The position numbers and the translations under genes are program-made. Shown here piece after piece: positions 30,284 to 37,705 of a stretch of DNA of 44,447 nucleotides (the first letter of the stretch is position 1; the number at the start of each line of letters is the position of its first letter). Origin of the DNA: a virus; the IMG/VR virus record IMGVR_UViG_3300000553_000080, positions 1 through 44,447 of that record; one strand, 5' to 3'. The notes beneath the pieces are model-generated. The model was not told the DNA's origin. It made no database searches and saw only the letters and a program-made list of their open reading frames with translations.

Positions 30284-30706
30284 TCACTTGGAACCTAATT
30301 CCGGCAGTTGAATCCAATGGTCTATGATGACTTCATCGGAGAGCATTTTAGCAACGGACATTCCGTTGGTGAAGTGCCAGCCTTTTGACTCGCCTTGGTT
30401 TTCCGTCCAGCGGATTTGATTCCAGAACGGTTCAGCCTGTGTGCAGGCTTCCTCGGTGTATATGATTCGGCCAAATGCCATGATGGCAGTTCCGTCTTTC
30501 GGCGGGTCCGCTGTTTGCCAGCCTGATGACGTTTTTTCAACGGACACGGGTTTGTTGTTTGTGCCGATGAAAACGCCCTTGCCCCGAAGCAAAGCCGTCA
30601 GCGCGGCGAGTATAGATGACAACATCGCCCGTTCGTCTCTGTGGAAGGTTGCGGTGATCGCGGCGTCGAGATTTTCGACCGCCTGTGTTAATGGATGGAT
30701 GTTCAC
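30284..30706 (-). CDS. DUF551-like small protein, unknown
   Basis: 140 residues from a GTG overlapping the upstream stop (GTGA). N-terminal helices (LTQAVENLDAAITATFHRDE), then SGWQTADPPKDGTAIMAFGR with a Trp-rich C-terminus (WNQIRWTENQGESKGWHFTN). The W-x-x-A-x-x-P-P-x-D-G pattern resembles DUF551-type proteins common in phages. Last gene of the leftward operon. Confidence 0.55.
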   Translation of the reverse strand: MNIHPLTQAVENLDAAITATFHRDERAMLSSILAALTALLRGKGVFIGTNNKPVSVEKTSSGWQTADPPKDGTAIMAFGRIIYTEEACTQAEPFWNQIRWTENQGESKGWHFTNGMSVAKMLSDEVIIDHWIQLPELGSK

Positions 30707-30846
30707 TTGGCACCCCCTTTCTTTTTATGGAGCGCGTGTTTTTTCTTTAACAACTCAGTCGGAACTGAAGCGCGGCGGATGCGTGCCCAAAAACGGCAGC
30801 AGTACCAGCATTTGCAATTCACGGTTGAATCACATTTGGTTTTCAT
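30703..30846 (-). CDS. 47-residue Cys-rich basic protein
   Basis: ATG 30846 to TGA 30703. MKTKCDSTVNCKCWYCCRFW followed by a very basic tail (KKKHALHKKKGGAK). Five cysteines in 13 residues suggest a metal knuckle. It overlaps the next gene's GTG and starts inside the 24-codon frame upstream. Confidence 0.5.
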   Translation of the reverse strand: MKTKCDSTVNCKCWYCCRFWARIRRASVPTELLKKKHALHKKKGGAK

Positions 30847-30904
30847 AATAGCTTGTATCCTTTCGCCCGAAGGTATCGATGTCGGTTTCTGTTTGAGTTT
30901 TCAT
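30830..30904 (-). CDS. Possible 24-residue peptide
   Basis: ATG 30904 overlaps the AAA+ gene's stop (ATGA) and stops at 30830, inside the Cys-rich gene. It encodes MKTQTETDIDTFGRKDTSYY and four more residues. It may only serve to couple translation. Confidence 0.35.
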   Translation of the reverse strand: MKTQTETDIDTFGRKDTSYYENQM

Positions 30905-31542
30905 GCGAGTTTGGCGTCGAGGATGGATTGCGTGTCGAGAAGGGCGGCGCGGACATTCGTACCGCAGCCGACAACGATTTGGCTGATGGTCATTTTGTTC
31001 AGGCCAAACTTGGTGAGTAATGCGGTCAGTGCTTTTTCGTCCGGTGCCTTCACGTTGAATTGCTGGAGCCGGGTTTGAAACCGTTCGTGCAGGTCCGTGA
31101 TTTTCAGATTCGACGTGCCGATGATGGCAGTCCGTGTGGGTAGCTCGTCAAGGTAGGTGAGCGTCAAGTCTTGCGACTCCATAGACATGGTGTCTAGCTC
31201 GTTGACGATCTTAACGGACCACCCCGTCGCCATGTAGCGAGCTTGTTCCTGCCATTTGCGAACAAGGTTTAGATTCACGTTGCGGCCATTCACCGATTCG
31301 ACATTGAACGATTGGCCGTTGCGGATTGTTTCCCCGGTCAGTTGGGAGGCCAGGAATTCGGCCAGTTTGGTTTTGCCAATGCCGGGCGTGCCGGTGAGTA
31401 CATATTTGAGGGATGCGGTGCGGTCGGCCATCAGAGTCTTTGCTTTGGTGGCAAAGATGCGGGCGAGTTCACGGGCCGGGCCGATGAATTCATCTGGACT
31501 TGTAGGGCAGTATTGAGCAGGTTGTATTTGCTTCGGTTTCAT
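30901..31542 (-). CDS. Small AAA+ ATPase, clamp-loader/RuvB-like
   Basis: 213 residues. Walker A GTPGIGKTK (about 49-57), a Walker B region KIVNELDTM (about 110-118, with Asn-Glu where Asp-Glu is usual), sensor 1 IIGTSN and an Arg-finger-like FQTRLQQF. A small helical lid ends the protein. The motor would remodel DNA-bound or protein partners. It is second-to-last of the leftward AAA+ genes. Its leader has ACACCTGA (31550-31557), 7 nt before ATG. Confidence 0.7.
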   Translation of the reverse strand: MKPKQIQPAQYCPTSPDEFIGPARELARIFATKAKTLMADRTASLKYVLTGTPGIGKTKLAEFLASQLTGETIRNGQSFNVESVNGRNVNLNLVRKWQEQARYMATGWSVKIVNELDTMSMESQDLTLTYLDELPTRTAIIGTSNLKITDLHERFQTRLQQFNVKAPDEKALTALLTKFGLNKMTISQIVVGCGTNVRAALLDTQSILDAKLA

Positions 31543-31570
31543 AACTGTATCAGGTGTTGTATTGAAGCGG

Positions 31571-31604
31571 TCCCCGGCGCATCGAAAGACGCGCCGGGGA
31601 TTTT
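31571..31604 (+). terminator. GC-rich hairpin downstream of the LRR gene
   Basis: TCCCCGGCGC (31571-31580) and GCGCCGGGGA (31591-31600) form a perfect 10-bp stem with loop ATCGAAAGAC, followed on the plus strand by TTTT. On the minus strand, the direction of the surrounding genes, there is no T run, so it may be a pause or processing site. A run of nine G (31610-31618) lies beside the LRR stop codon. Confidence 0.45.
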
Positions 31605-31618
31605 GCTTCGGGGGGGGG

Positions 31619-33001
31619 TTATTTTTTGCCAGACTGGAGATTTGAGTATTTTATTTTCAAGTCTCTCCTCAGGTCGAGGGTCTTGCAGTCAGCCGGGAAC
31701 GTCACGCCTTCGGGTAACGTGGTGAGACTGCTCAGGTCGAGGGTCTTGCAGTTAGCCGGGAACGTCACGCCTTCGGGTAACGTGGTGAGACTGTTCAGGT
31801 AGAGGGTCTTGCAGTCAGCCGGGAACGTCACGCCTTCGGGTAACGTGGTGAGACTGCGCAGGTAGAGGGTCTTGCAGTCAGCCGGGAACGTCACGCCTTC
31901 GGGTAACGTGGTGAGACTGTTCAGGTCGAGGGTCTTGCAGTCAGCCGGGAACGTCACGCCTTCGGGTAACGTGGTGAGACTGTTCAGGTAGAGATACTCG
32001 CACTTAGCCGGGAACGTCACGCCTTCGGGTAACGTGGTGAGACTGTTCAGGTAGAGGTACTCGCACTTAGCCTGGAACGTCACGCCTTCGGGTAACGTGG
32101 TGAGACTGCTCAGGTCGAGGCACTCGCACTTAGCCGGGAACGTCACGCCTTCGGGTAACGTGGTGAGACTGCTCAGGTCGAGGGTCTTGCAGTCAGCCGG
32201 GAACGTCACGCCTTCGGGTAACGTGGTGAGACTGTTCAGGTAGAGATACTTGCAGTTAGCCGGGAACGTCACGCCTTCGGGTAACGTGGTGAGACTGCTC
32301 AGGTAGAGGCACTCGCACTTAGCCGGGAACGTCACGCCTTCGGGTAACGTGGTGAGACTGTTCAGGTAGAGGTGCTCGCACTTAGCCGGGAACGTCACGC
32401 CTTCGGGTAACGTGGTGAGACTGCTCAGGTAGAGGTACTCGCACTTAGCCGGGAACGTCACGCCTTCGGGTAACGTGGTGAGACTGTTCAGGTCGAGGGT
32501 CTTGCAGTCAGCCGGGAACGTCACGCCTTCGGGTAACGTGGTGAGACTGTTCAGGTAGAGGCACTCGCACTTAGCCTGGAACGTCACGCCTTCGGGTAAC
32601 GTGGTGAGACTGCTCAGGTAGAGGTACTCGCACTTAGCCGGGAACGTCACGCCTTCGGGTAACGTGGTGAGACTGCGCCACACGTCTGAATACTTTTCGT
32701 GGTCTGCAAAGTATGAATCAACTTTTTTTCCGGTCAATAAAGCCTGAAGCTTTTCATAGTGGTTGCGGATTTTATCTTTCAGCTTTTCTGGGCATTCGTC
32801 GTGATTGCGAATTAGTTTTGAATCCGATGGAAACGCGCCTTCGCCATTCCATTCTGCTTCAAATACGCGAATGATTTCATTCGGTTTATTGTCCCGCCAG
32901 TTAGCGGCCTTAATCATCCCTGAGTGGGAGTTAGTTGAGTTGTGGTAAAGCTCGGCTGTTTCTCCGAGCATCCGACCAATGATTGAATGGAACGTACACA
33001 T
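31619..33001 (-). CDS. Leucine-rich-repeat protein with 16 near-identical repeats
   Basis: 460 residues. Residues 1-109 are a unique domain (MCTFHSIIGRMLGETAELYH ... NWRDNKPNEIIRVFEAEWNG), a style I associate with phage proteins of unknown role. Residues 110-445 are sixteen 21-residue repeats of SLTTLPEGVTF-(P/Q)A-x-C-x-x-L-x-L-x. The last 15 residues are basic. Repeat variation is confined to six positions (12, 14, 16, 17, 19 and 21), the pattern of a binding surface. YopM/IpaH-type LRRs are similar in length. No signal peptide is present, so it acts in the cytoplasm or on the virion. Role unknown. Confidence 0.8.
   Translation of the reverse strand: MCTFHSIIGRMLGETAELYHNSTNSHSGMIKAANWRDNKPNEIIRVFEAEWNGEGAFPSDSKLIRNHDECPEKLKDKIRNHYEKLQALLTGKKVDSYFADHEKYSDVWRSLTTLPEGVTFPAKCEYLYLSSLTTLPEGVTFQAKCECLYLNSLTTLPEGVTFPADCKTLDLNSLTTLPEGVTFPAKCEYLYLSSLTTLPEGVTFPAKCEHLYLNSLTTLPEGVTFPAKCECLYLSSLTTLPEGVTFPANCKYLYLNSLTTLPEGVTFPADCKTLDLSSLTTLPEGVTFPAKCECLDLSSLTTLPEGVTFQAKCEYLYLNSLTTLPEGVTFPAKCEYLYLNSLTTLPEGVTFPADCKTLDLNSLTTLPEGVTFPADCKTLYLRSLTTLPEGVTFPADCKTLYLNSLTTLPEGVTFPANCKTLDLSSLTTLPEGVTFPADCKTLDLRRDLKIKYSNLQSGKK
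31667..32674 (-). repeat. 63-bp tandem repeat array, 16 copies
   Basis: 1008 bp of tandem units encoding the LRR region. Long stretches are identical in all copies (for example CGCCTTCGGGTAACGTGGTG), showing recent expansion or homogenisation. Copy number is likely unstable by recombination or slippage. It is not CRISPR: units are contiguous and coding. Confidence 0.95.
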
Positions 33002-33032
33002 ACTATTATCTATTTATTTTGTTGATGGTTGA

Positions 33033-33374
33033 CTATTTCTTTGAGGGTTTAGCTGACTTGATGGGTTTATCCGCTTTGGCGGCGGCGGCGATGACATCCA
33101 CTCGCCCGGAAGATGCCGGATTCGCTTTGTCGCCGCGCACTTCGGCGGCGAGTTGTTTAATCAGGTCTAGCTGTGACTTCAATTGAGTTTCGAGCTGGTT
33201 GATCTTGTTGGCGTAGATACCGACGATGGCGTCGTCAGGGATGGACCAACCGCCGGTAGCGAACAGGTCAGCGAGGACAAGGCCGAGCACTTCCTTGCCG
33301 GCATCGGTTTGCAGGGCGGCACAAAGGGCTTCATCGGTTACGGCGGGGACAACTGCATTTTTGATTTTTGACAT
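33033..33374 (-). CDS. Small helical protein with basic tail, unknown
   Basis: 113 residues. Helical N-terminal half (DEALCAALQTDAGKEVLGLV), a coiled-coil-like middle (NKINQLETQLKSQLDLIKQL) and a Lys/Ala/Pro-rich tail. Leader ACACCTGA at 33389-33396. Between the Ycf46-like ATPase and the LRR gene. Function unknown. Confidence 0.55.
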   Translation of the reverse strand: MSKIKNAVVPAVTDEALCAALQTDAGKEVLGLVLADLFATGGWSIPDDAIVGIYANKINQLETQLKSQLDLIKQLAAEVRGDKANPASSGRVDVIAAAAKADKPIKSAKPSKK

Positions 33375-33466
33375 ATGGTTATTTTCTTTCAGGTGTTAAT
33401 TGCGGTGTGTTTGTTAATGGTTGTTTGAAGGGCTGGGTTAGTAACTCCCCCGGCTTGTTTGGTTAA

Positions 33467-34954
33467 TCAGGCGGCGAGCTTGCGTCCACCCCGTTTGATT
33501 TCTTCCGGCGCGCTGGCGGACATGGCGCGGTTGGCGAGGCGCTTGCGGCGTTTCTCAATCACGTCGGCCATCAGTACGGAGGTCGGCACGAACGTCTTGG
33601 CGACGGTGACTGCATCCTTCATGGACGGTTCCCGTTTGGCGTTGAAGGCGACCGTCATTGCCTTTATCCAGACTTGTTCAATCTGCCGGCCAGAGAAACC
33701 CTCAAGGGCGGCGGCGATTTCCGGCAGGTCGAATCCCTTGGCTTTGCGGCCATACTTTTCGATCTGTATTTTCAGGATGGCTTCGCGCTCCGCTTGGTTC
33801 GGCAGGTCAACGCTCCAGACATCGAGCCGGTCAATTAGCGGGTCGGGTAATCCGTCAATGTCATTCGCGGTGAAAACAAAGAAGATGTTTTCACCGTTGA
33901 ACTGCATGTCTTGCAGGATGGCCTTAATGACGCGGGCGGTCGTGCCGCCGTCCGTCTTGCCGGACGACTCGCTACCGGCGAACAATCCGTCCACTTCGTC
34001 AATCCACAGAACACAAGGCGCGACAGCCTTGGCCGTTGCAAACGCCGTCCGCCAGTTGCGCTCCGATTCACCGACGAGCGAGCCGAAGATTTTGCCGGCT
34101 TCAAGTTTCAAGAGCGGTAGGCCGAACACGGAGGCGCAGGCTTTGGCACACAGGCTCTTGCCCGTGCCGGCCTGTCCGCAGTAGAGTTGCCCGCGTGGCG
34201 TAGGCAGACCATATTCACGAGCGGCTTTGCTGAACAGGTTGCGCTTCATGTTAAGGTCGGCCTTTAAGATTTCTAAGCCGCCGATGTCGTCCAACGTGAT
34301 CTTGTCGGTGACGATTTCGAGCAACCCGTTTTTCTTGACGGTGTTGGATTTCTCACGGGCGACGATGGCCGGGAGAACGTCCTTTGCTTCGATGATGGAT
34401 AGGGCGTAGGCATTTTCCGCTTCGGTGGATGTCAGTCCGCCAGCGGCATCCAATACTTCATCGGTGTGACCGTTGAGGACTACGCCGTTTTCTTTGGCAA
34501 TCGTTTGCAGGATGACATGCAGTTGTTCCCGGTTGGGCAAGCGATGTTCAATGACGGTGATTTCTTTTTCGAGTTCGGGCGGCAGTTTTAACTGACAGCC
34601 GACGATGACGATAACCCGGTTGGAATTTTTGCCGATGGCTAGTTGATCGCGCAACTTGCGGAACATCAGCGGGTTGACATCCGCCAGCATCAGATGAAAG
34701 TCACGCAAGAGGATGATGGTTTTCTCACCCAGCTTCGGCAGCGAGTCGAGCATGGTGAAAGGGTCGTTTGAATCAGCGACTTCCGATTCGCCAGCCTGAT
34801 TCATAATCCCTTCGGTGATGGACCACCAATACAGTTTGAATTTTGTTTCGGTGGCGACGGCGAGCATTTCTTTTTCGACCCGTTGCTCTTCGTGGCTGAC
34901 GATGTACAGACCGGAGTAACCAGCGCGGACGTAGTTGGCAATTTGATGTTTCAT
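33467..34954 (-). CDS. Ycf46-like AAA+ ATPase
   Basis: 495 residues. The N-terminal domain (YVRAGYSGLYIVSHEEQRVE and FKLYWWSITEGI) matches the start of Ycf46 proteins of plastids and cyanobacteria. The C-terminal motor has IGGLEILKADL, Walker A GQAGTGKS (about 260-267), Walker B CVLWIDEVDG (about 312-321), sensor FVFTANDIDGLPDPLIDRLD with Arg finger, and a basic tail. Ycf46 is a FtsH-related ATPase without a protease domain, function poorly known. In this operon it sits near the DUF2997 and DUF1257/Ycf35 genes. Leader ATACCTGA at 34965-34972. Confidence 0.82.
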   Translation of the reverse strand: MKHQIANYVRAGYSGLYIVSHEEQRVEKEMLAVATETKFKLYWWSITEGIMNQAGESEVADSNDPFTMLDSLPKLGEKTIILLRDFHLMLADVNPLMFRKLRDQLAIGKNSNRVIVIVGCQLKLPPELEKEITVIEHRLPNREQLHVILQTIAKENGVVLNGHTDEVLDAAGGLTSTEAENAYALSIIEAKDVLPAIVAREKSNTVKKNGLLEIVTDKITLDDIGGLEILKADLNMKRNLFSKAAREYGLPTPRGQLYCGQAGTGKSLCAKACASVFGLPLLKLEAGKIFGSLVGESERNWRTAFATAKAVAPCVLWIDEVDGLFAGSESSGKTDGGTTARVIKAILQDMQFNGENIFFVFTANDIDGLPDPLIDRLDVWSVDLPNQAEREAILKIQIEKYGRKAKGFDLPEIAAALEGFSGRQIEQVWIKAMTVAFNAKREPSMKDAVTVAKTFVPTSVLMADVIEKRRKRLANRAMSASAPEEIKRGGRKLAA

Positions 34955-34978
34955 ATAATTTGGTTCAGGTATTGATTG

Positions 34979-35281
34979 TTAGTTGTTAGCTGCGTTGTTT
35001 TGGGAAGGCCCGACGAAGGAAATTCGCGGGTTGATGTGGTTGCATTTTTCGCCGCGCATGTTCTGGAAAAATTCCCATGCTTCGGCTTTGGTGGTATTCT
35101 CTAGGAAGTGAAGGACGATTGTGCCCCGGTCGTTGGTGCCAAGCAGGTAGGTTTCGGAATCTATCTGAATGATGCCGTCGCAAATAAGTTGCGGCGGGAC
35201 GGGTTTGAACACTTCCAAGGCTCCCATTTCACTGAGGGCGAATAGGTTTTGCGCTTGGTCCTTAGACGTGGTTACTTTCAC
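34979..35281 (-). CDS. Small protein, unknown
   Basis: 100 residues from GTG 35281, which overlaps the upstream gene's end; an ATG-initiated version (35353) would overlap it far more. Beta-rich core (ETYLLGTNDRGTIVLHFLEN) and a helix with EAWEFFQNMRGEKC. No family recognised. Confidence 0.5.
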   Translation of the reverse strand: MKVTTSKDQAQNLFALSEMGALEVFKPVPPQLICDGIIQIDSETYLLGTNDRGTIVLHFLENTTKAEAWEFFQNMRGEKCNHINPRISFVGPSQNNAANN

Positions 35282-35609
35282 GGGTGAGCCTTTCGTTGAG
35301 TGATTTGATTTCCCAATTGATACAGACGCGGCGGGACGGGTGAGTGAAGACAACGCGCTCCGGGCAGTTGGCCCATGTCACTTGCCACGGTCCCCGCCAA
35401 CGTCGCTGCCATTCGGCGATGCGTCCCCGTTCACCGAAGATTGCCCGAATTAGCCGGAAGGCGAATCGCTTGCCGGCGTGGCAAGGTAGGACGTGGGAGG
35501 CGCGGGTGGTGATGACCTCACCGAATCCATTAGTCAGGATGGCGGCAAGCGGCTCAGTGCGGATGCCGATAATGTTTCCATCCGGCGTGATACGAATAAG
35601 GGACTTCAT
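35262..35609 (-). CDS. Basic small protein, unknown
   Basis: 115 residues. Beta start (MKSLIRITPDGNIIGIRTEP), then an Arg-rich region (RIAEWQRRWRGPWQVTWANC). It overlaps both neighbours by a few bases (ATGA with DUF2997), so the five genes 36256-34979 are tightly coupled. Family not recognised. Confidence 0.5.
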   Translation of the reverse strand: MKSLIRITPDGNIIGIRTEPLAAILTNGFGEVITTRASHVLPCHAGKRFAFRLIRAIFGERGRIAEWQRRWRGPWQVTWANCPERVVFTHPSRRVCINWEIKSLNERLTRESNHV

Positions 35610-35803
35610 TGTCCACCCCCTGCCGTCTGCTTTGCTGTGGCCGACGTTTGCGCGGAATACTCCGGCTTGTTCACCCGTTTGATTTGGATGCCGAGAGACT
35701 TTTCAAGTTCAGACATTGCCTTGTCGCAAGCCGTACCTTTGAAGCCGACGCCTTCCATAGTGACCTCGCCGTCGCCGTTAATGGTGCAGATGATTTTTTT
35801 CAT
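35606..35803 (-). CDS. DUF2997-like protein
   Basis: 65 residues: MKKIICTINGDGEVTMEGVG, then FKGTACDKAMSELEKSLG. This KKI-x2-T-I-x2-DG...EG-x2-GF-G-x-C layout is DUF2997, a small protein usually encoded beside DUF1257/Ycf35 and Ycf46. Its biochemical role is unknown. The tail (EYSAQTSATAKQTAGGGQ) is flexible. Confidence 0.72.
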   Translation of the reverse strand: MKKIICTINGDGEVTMEGVGFKGTACDKAMSELEKSLGIQIKRVNKPEYSAQTSATAKQTAGGGQ

Positions 35804-35806
35804 AAT

Positions 35807-36256
35807 TCAGAGGGAAACGATTTCGAGTTTGATGTCGCCGTTGGTTTGATGCTGGCGATTTACGAGCCAACCTTTTTTCTTGGACTCCATTGTGAGTTTG
35901 TGGGCGGAGTAGATTTGCAGGAACTTCTGGCCGTTGGTGCCGATGACTTGCTGAATCTGTCGGCCTTGTCCGTAGAAATCGAAGTACAGTTTGTACCCGC
36001 CGGTTTCTGGATTCTGGAGCAAGCCGATGTCGTAACCGCAGCCGGGGACTTCGATGGCGTGGTCACTGGTGCCGTATTGGTCAGGCTTGATGCCGAGTTT
36101 GTAGGCCGCGTTGTCGCGGTCGTAATCGTCCACCCAACGGCCAAACCAGCGGATTGTTTTCTGATTCTCTTTGAACTTCAAACCGAGTTCGAGGCAGGCG
36201 GCTTTGACGGCGGCCAGATCGCGCAACTCAGCTTTGATGGATACAACGTGTGACAT
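35807..36256 (-). CDS. DUF1257 / Ycf35-like protein
   Basis: 149 residues. It begins MSHVVSIKAELRDLAAVKAA, continues CLELGLKFKE, and has IEVPGCGYDIGLLQNPETGG, YKLYFDFYGQG and a terminal QTNGDIKLEIV. These match Ycf35 (DUF1257: MSHF-x-T-I-K-x-Q-I-x-D, YDIGF, DGSIRL). Ycf35 is conserved in plastids and cyanobacteria with no settled function. Leader ACACCTGA at 36263-36270, 6 nt before ATG. Confidence 0.75.
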   Translation of the reverse strand: MSHVVSIKAELRDLAAVKAACLELGLKFKENQKTIRWFGRWVDDYDRDNAAYKLGIKPDQYGTSDHAIEVPGCGYDIGLLQNPETGGYKLYFDFYGQGRQIQQVIGTNGQKFLQIYSAHKLTMESKKKGWLVNRQHQTNGDIKLEIVSL

Positions 36257-36276
36257 ATTTTTTCAGGTGTTAATGG

Positions 36277-36816
36277 TTAAAGGACGTTTGGATTTTTAAT
36301 TTTCAGGAGGTTAGAAGTAAGACCGCATTCGTAGCGGGTGATTTTCGGATTGCGAATCATAATGCCTTCACCGCCGCATTGCAGGGTCATGGCAACCGCT
36401 GTTTGAAGTTGGGCGATGGATTCAACCACCCAACCATTTACTGTATGAGCTACCGGGCAGTTGTGGTTTATCATCGCGGCAGTTTCGATGCGTTGTGCCC
36501 AATTGCCGAATGCTTGGGGCACGTCGTAAATCATAAACATCGGTTCGATGCCTTTCGGCCAGTGCCCATATTGACAGAGCTTGCGGGCGGCTTCCTGTCC
36601 ACCGCGCCCGCAGTAGATACCACCGTCCAACTCAATGCCTTTGGGCATTTGTTTGGTGAAGGATGCGGGCAACTTGGGTTGCTTGCCGCCGCGTGTCCAG
36701 AATTTGGAACCATCCCAATAACAGCGGATGTCCCAAAGTTTTTCCGATGCGTACCAACCCACGGGGTCAACAGCCCGCGTGTAATCGGTGCCGAGTGTCA
36801 TTTGTTTCTCGTTCAT
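36277..36816 (-). CDS. DNA-ligase-like nucleotidyltransferase domain without OB fold
   Basis: 179 residues from ATG 36816; a longer frame to 36972 would overlap the upstream gene. The layout follows LigE-type ATP-dependent ligases: motif I SEKLWDIRCYWDG (catalytic Lys kept, but K-x-D-G is K-L-W-D), motif III ELDGGIYCGRG (Gly where DGEL has Glu), motif IV EGIMIRNP and motif V NLLKIKNP at the very end. The protein stops after motif V, so the OB domain is absent. It may be inactive, a non-canonical nucleotidyltransferase, or an enzyme completed by a partner. Confidence 0.65.
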   Translation of the reverse strand: MNEKQMTLGTDYTRAVDPVGWYASEKLWDIRCYWDGSKFWTRGGKQPKLPASFTKQMPKGIELDGGIYCGRGGQEAARKLCQYGHWPKGIEPMFMIYDVPQAFGNWAQRIETAAMINHNCPVAHTVNGWVVESIAQLQTAVAMTLQCGGEGIMIRNPKITRYECGLTSNLLKIKNPNVL

Positions 36817-36817
36817 A

Positions 36818-37675
36818 TTAGTTCGTGGAGAGTTTGCGTTTGCCGAGAGAGCCGAAGCGGTTGAGGATTTCAGCCGCCTTTTCGGCGACAACCTTGCGCT
36901 CCACTTTGTTTTCCCGCAGAACAGCCACGTCCAAACTGGCGAGGGTTGACTGAATGACGGTGGCGGCTTCATTCATTTTCTTATCCCCGGTGATGTTCAA
37001 GAGCGGAATCATGCTGGCCATTTCCTTCACGTTATCTACGAGGGTGTCGCGGAAAATGGCGTCGGGGCTGGCAAGTCTTTCCGCCATCAGTTGCACGGGC
37101 TTGATTAACCGCTCCCATGTATCGGCAACGGCGTCGCCAAGTTTCTTTTCGGTCAGGGCTTCGAGGCCGGCACCATAAAGCGTTTTCATGTCCGAACTGA
37201 AATGGTCCGGCTTGGGGACGGGGAAGTATTCGCGGGCGATGCCGAACATACAGCGACAGGTGGCCCACTCTGGATAATCCGATTCGTCAAAGGTGCTGGC
37301 GTGCATCACTTTGGCGTGTTCAATCCAATTCGGGTATTGGGTGCCGAACTCGTCAACGAGCTTCATATATTCGGAATAGAAATAATCCATCTTGGCGTCG
37401 TATTCGGGACGGGCCTTGCCGGATAGCAGGCGGGAACCTTCCTCCCACGGCGAAGTGAAGTTGTAATGATAGCCGCGAATGAGGGTGGCATATTCGCGGA
37501 TGGCTTTGAGCGATTCGTCAGGCAGTTTGTATTTAACCCACTTGCCGGCCCCCTGCCCCAACGCTTTGCGCATCTTGACATCATCGGTGATGGCGCGATC
37601 TTGGCGCTGATTGGAGAACATACTAATGGAGAGCCGCACGACGACGGCGTTGATGTTGTTGCTGTTATTTTTCAT
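36818..37675 (-). CDS. DUF3150-like protein
   Basis: 285 residues. VVVRLSISMFSNQRQDRAIT, then an Ala/Gly/Lys stretch, NFTSPWEEGSRLLSG and YDAKMDYFYSEYMKLVDEFG match DUF3150 (VxLxLSIxxWxAxKxD...TxPWxDxGxRLL...). In other phages DUF3150 genes lie next to AAA+ (MoxR/CobS-type) genes (from memory), consistent with the two AAA+ genes here. The C-terminus is helical and basic. It ends 1 nt before the ligase-like start region. Confidence 0.6.
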   Translation of the reverse strand: MKNNSNNINAVVVRLSISMFSNQRQDRAITDDVKMRKALGQGAGKWVKYKLPDESLKAIREYATLIRGYHYNFTSPWEEGSRLLSGKARPEYDAKMDYFYSEYMKLVDEFGTQYPNWIEHAKVMHASTFDESDYPEWATCRCMFGIAREYFPVPKPDHFSSDMKTLYGAGLEALTEKKLGDAVADTWERLIKPVQLMAERLASPDAIFRDTLVDNVKEMASMIPLLNITGDKKMNEAATVIQSTLASLDVAVLRENKVERKVVAEKAAEILNRFGSLGKRKLSTN

Positions 37676-37705
37676 GGCTGTGTTTTGTTGGTTGTGGTTT
37701 AGCGG

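Noticed and set aside
31667-32674. CRISPR array
   Set aside because: The 63-bp units are contiguous, in frame and coding, with no unique spacers; no Cas genes are present.
31619-33001. Diversity-generating retroelement target
   Set aside because: No reverse transcriptase or template repeat is present; variation is not limited to adenines.
33459-34184. 241-codon plus-strand frame opposite the Ycf46-like gene
   Set aside because: Walker A and B motifs on the minus strand prove the other frame. This one is low-complexity Ser/Arg.
35609-36253. 214-codon plus-strand frame opposite DUF2997 and DUF1257
   Set aside because: The minus-strand proteins match known families, so this frame is a shadow.
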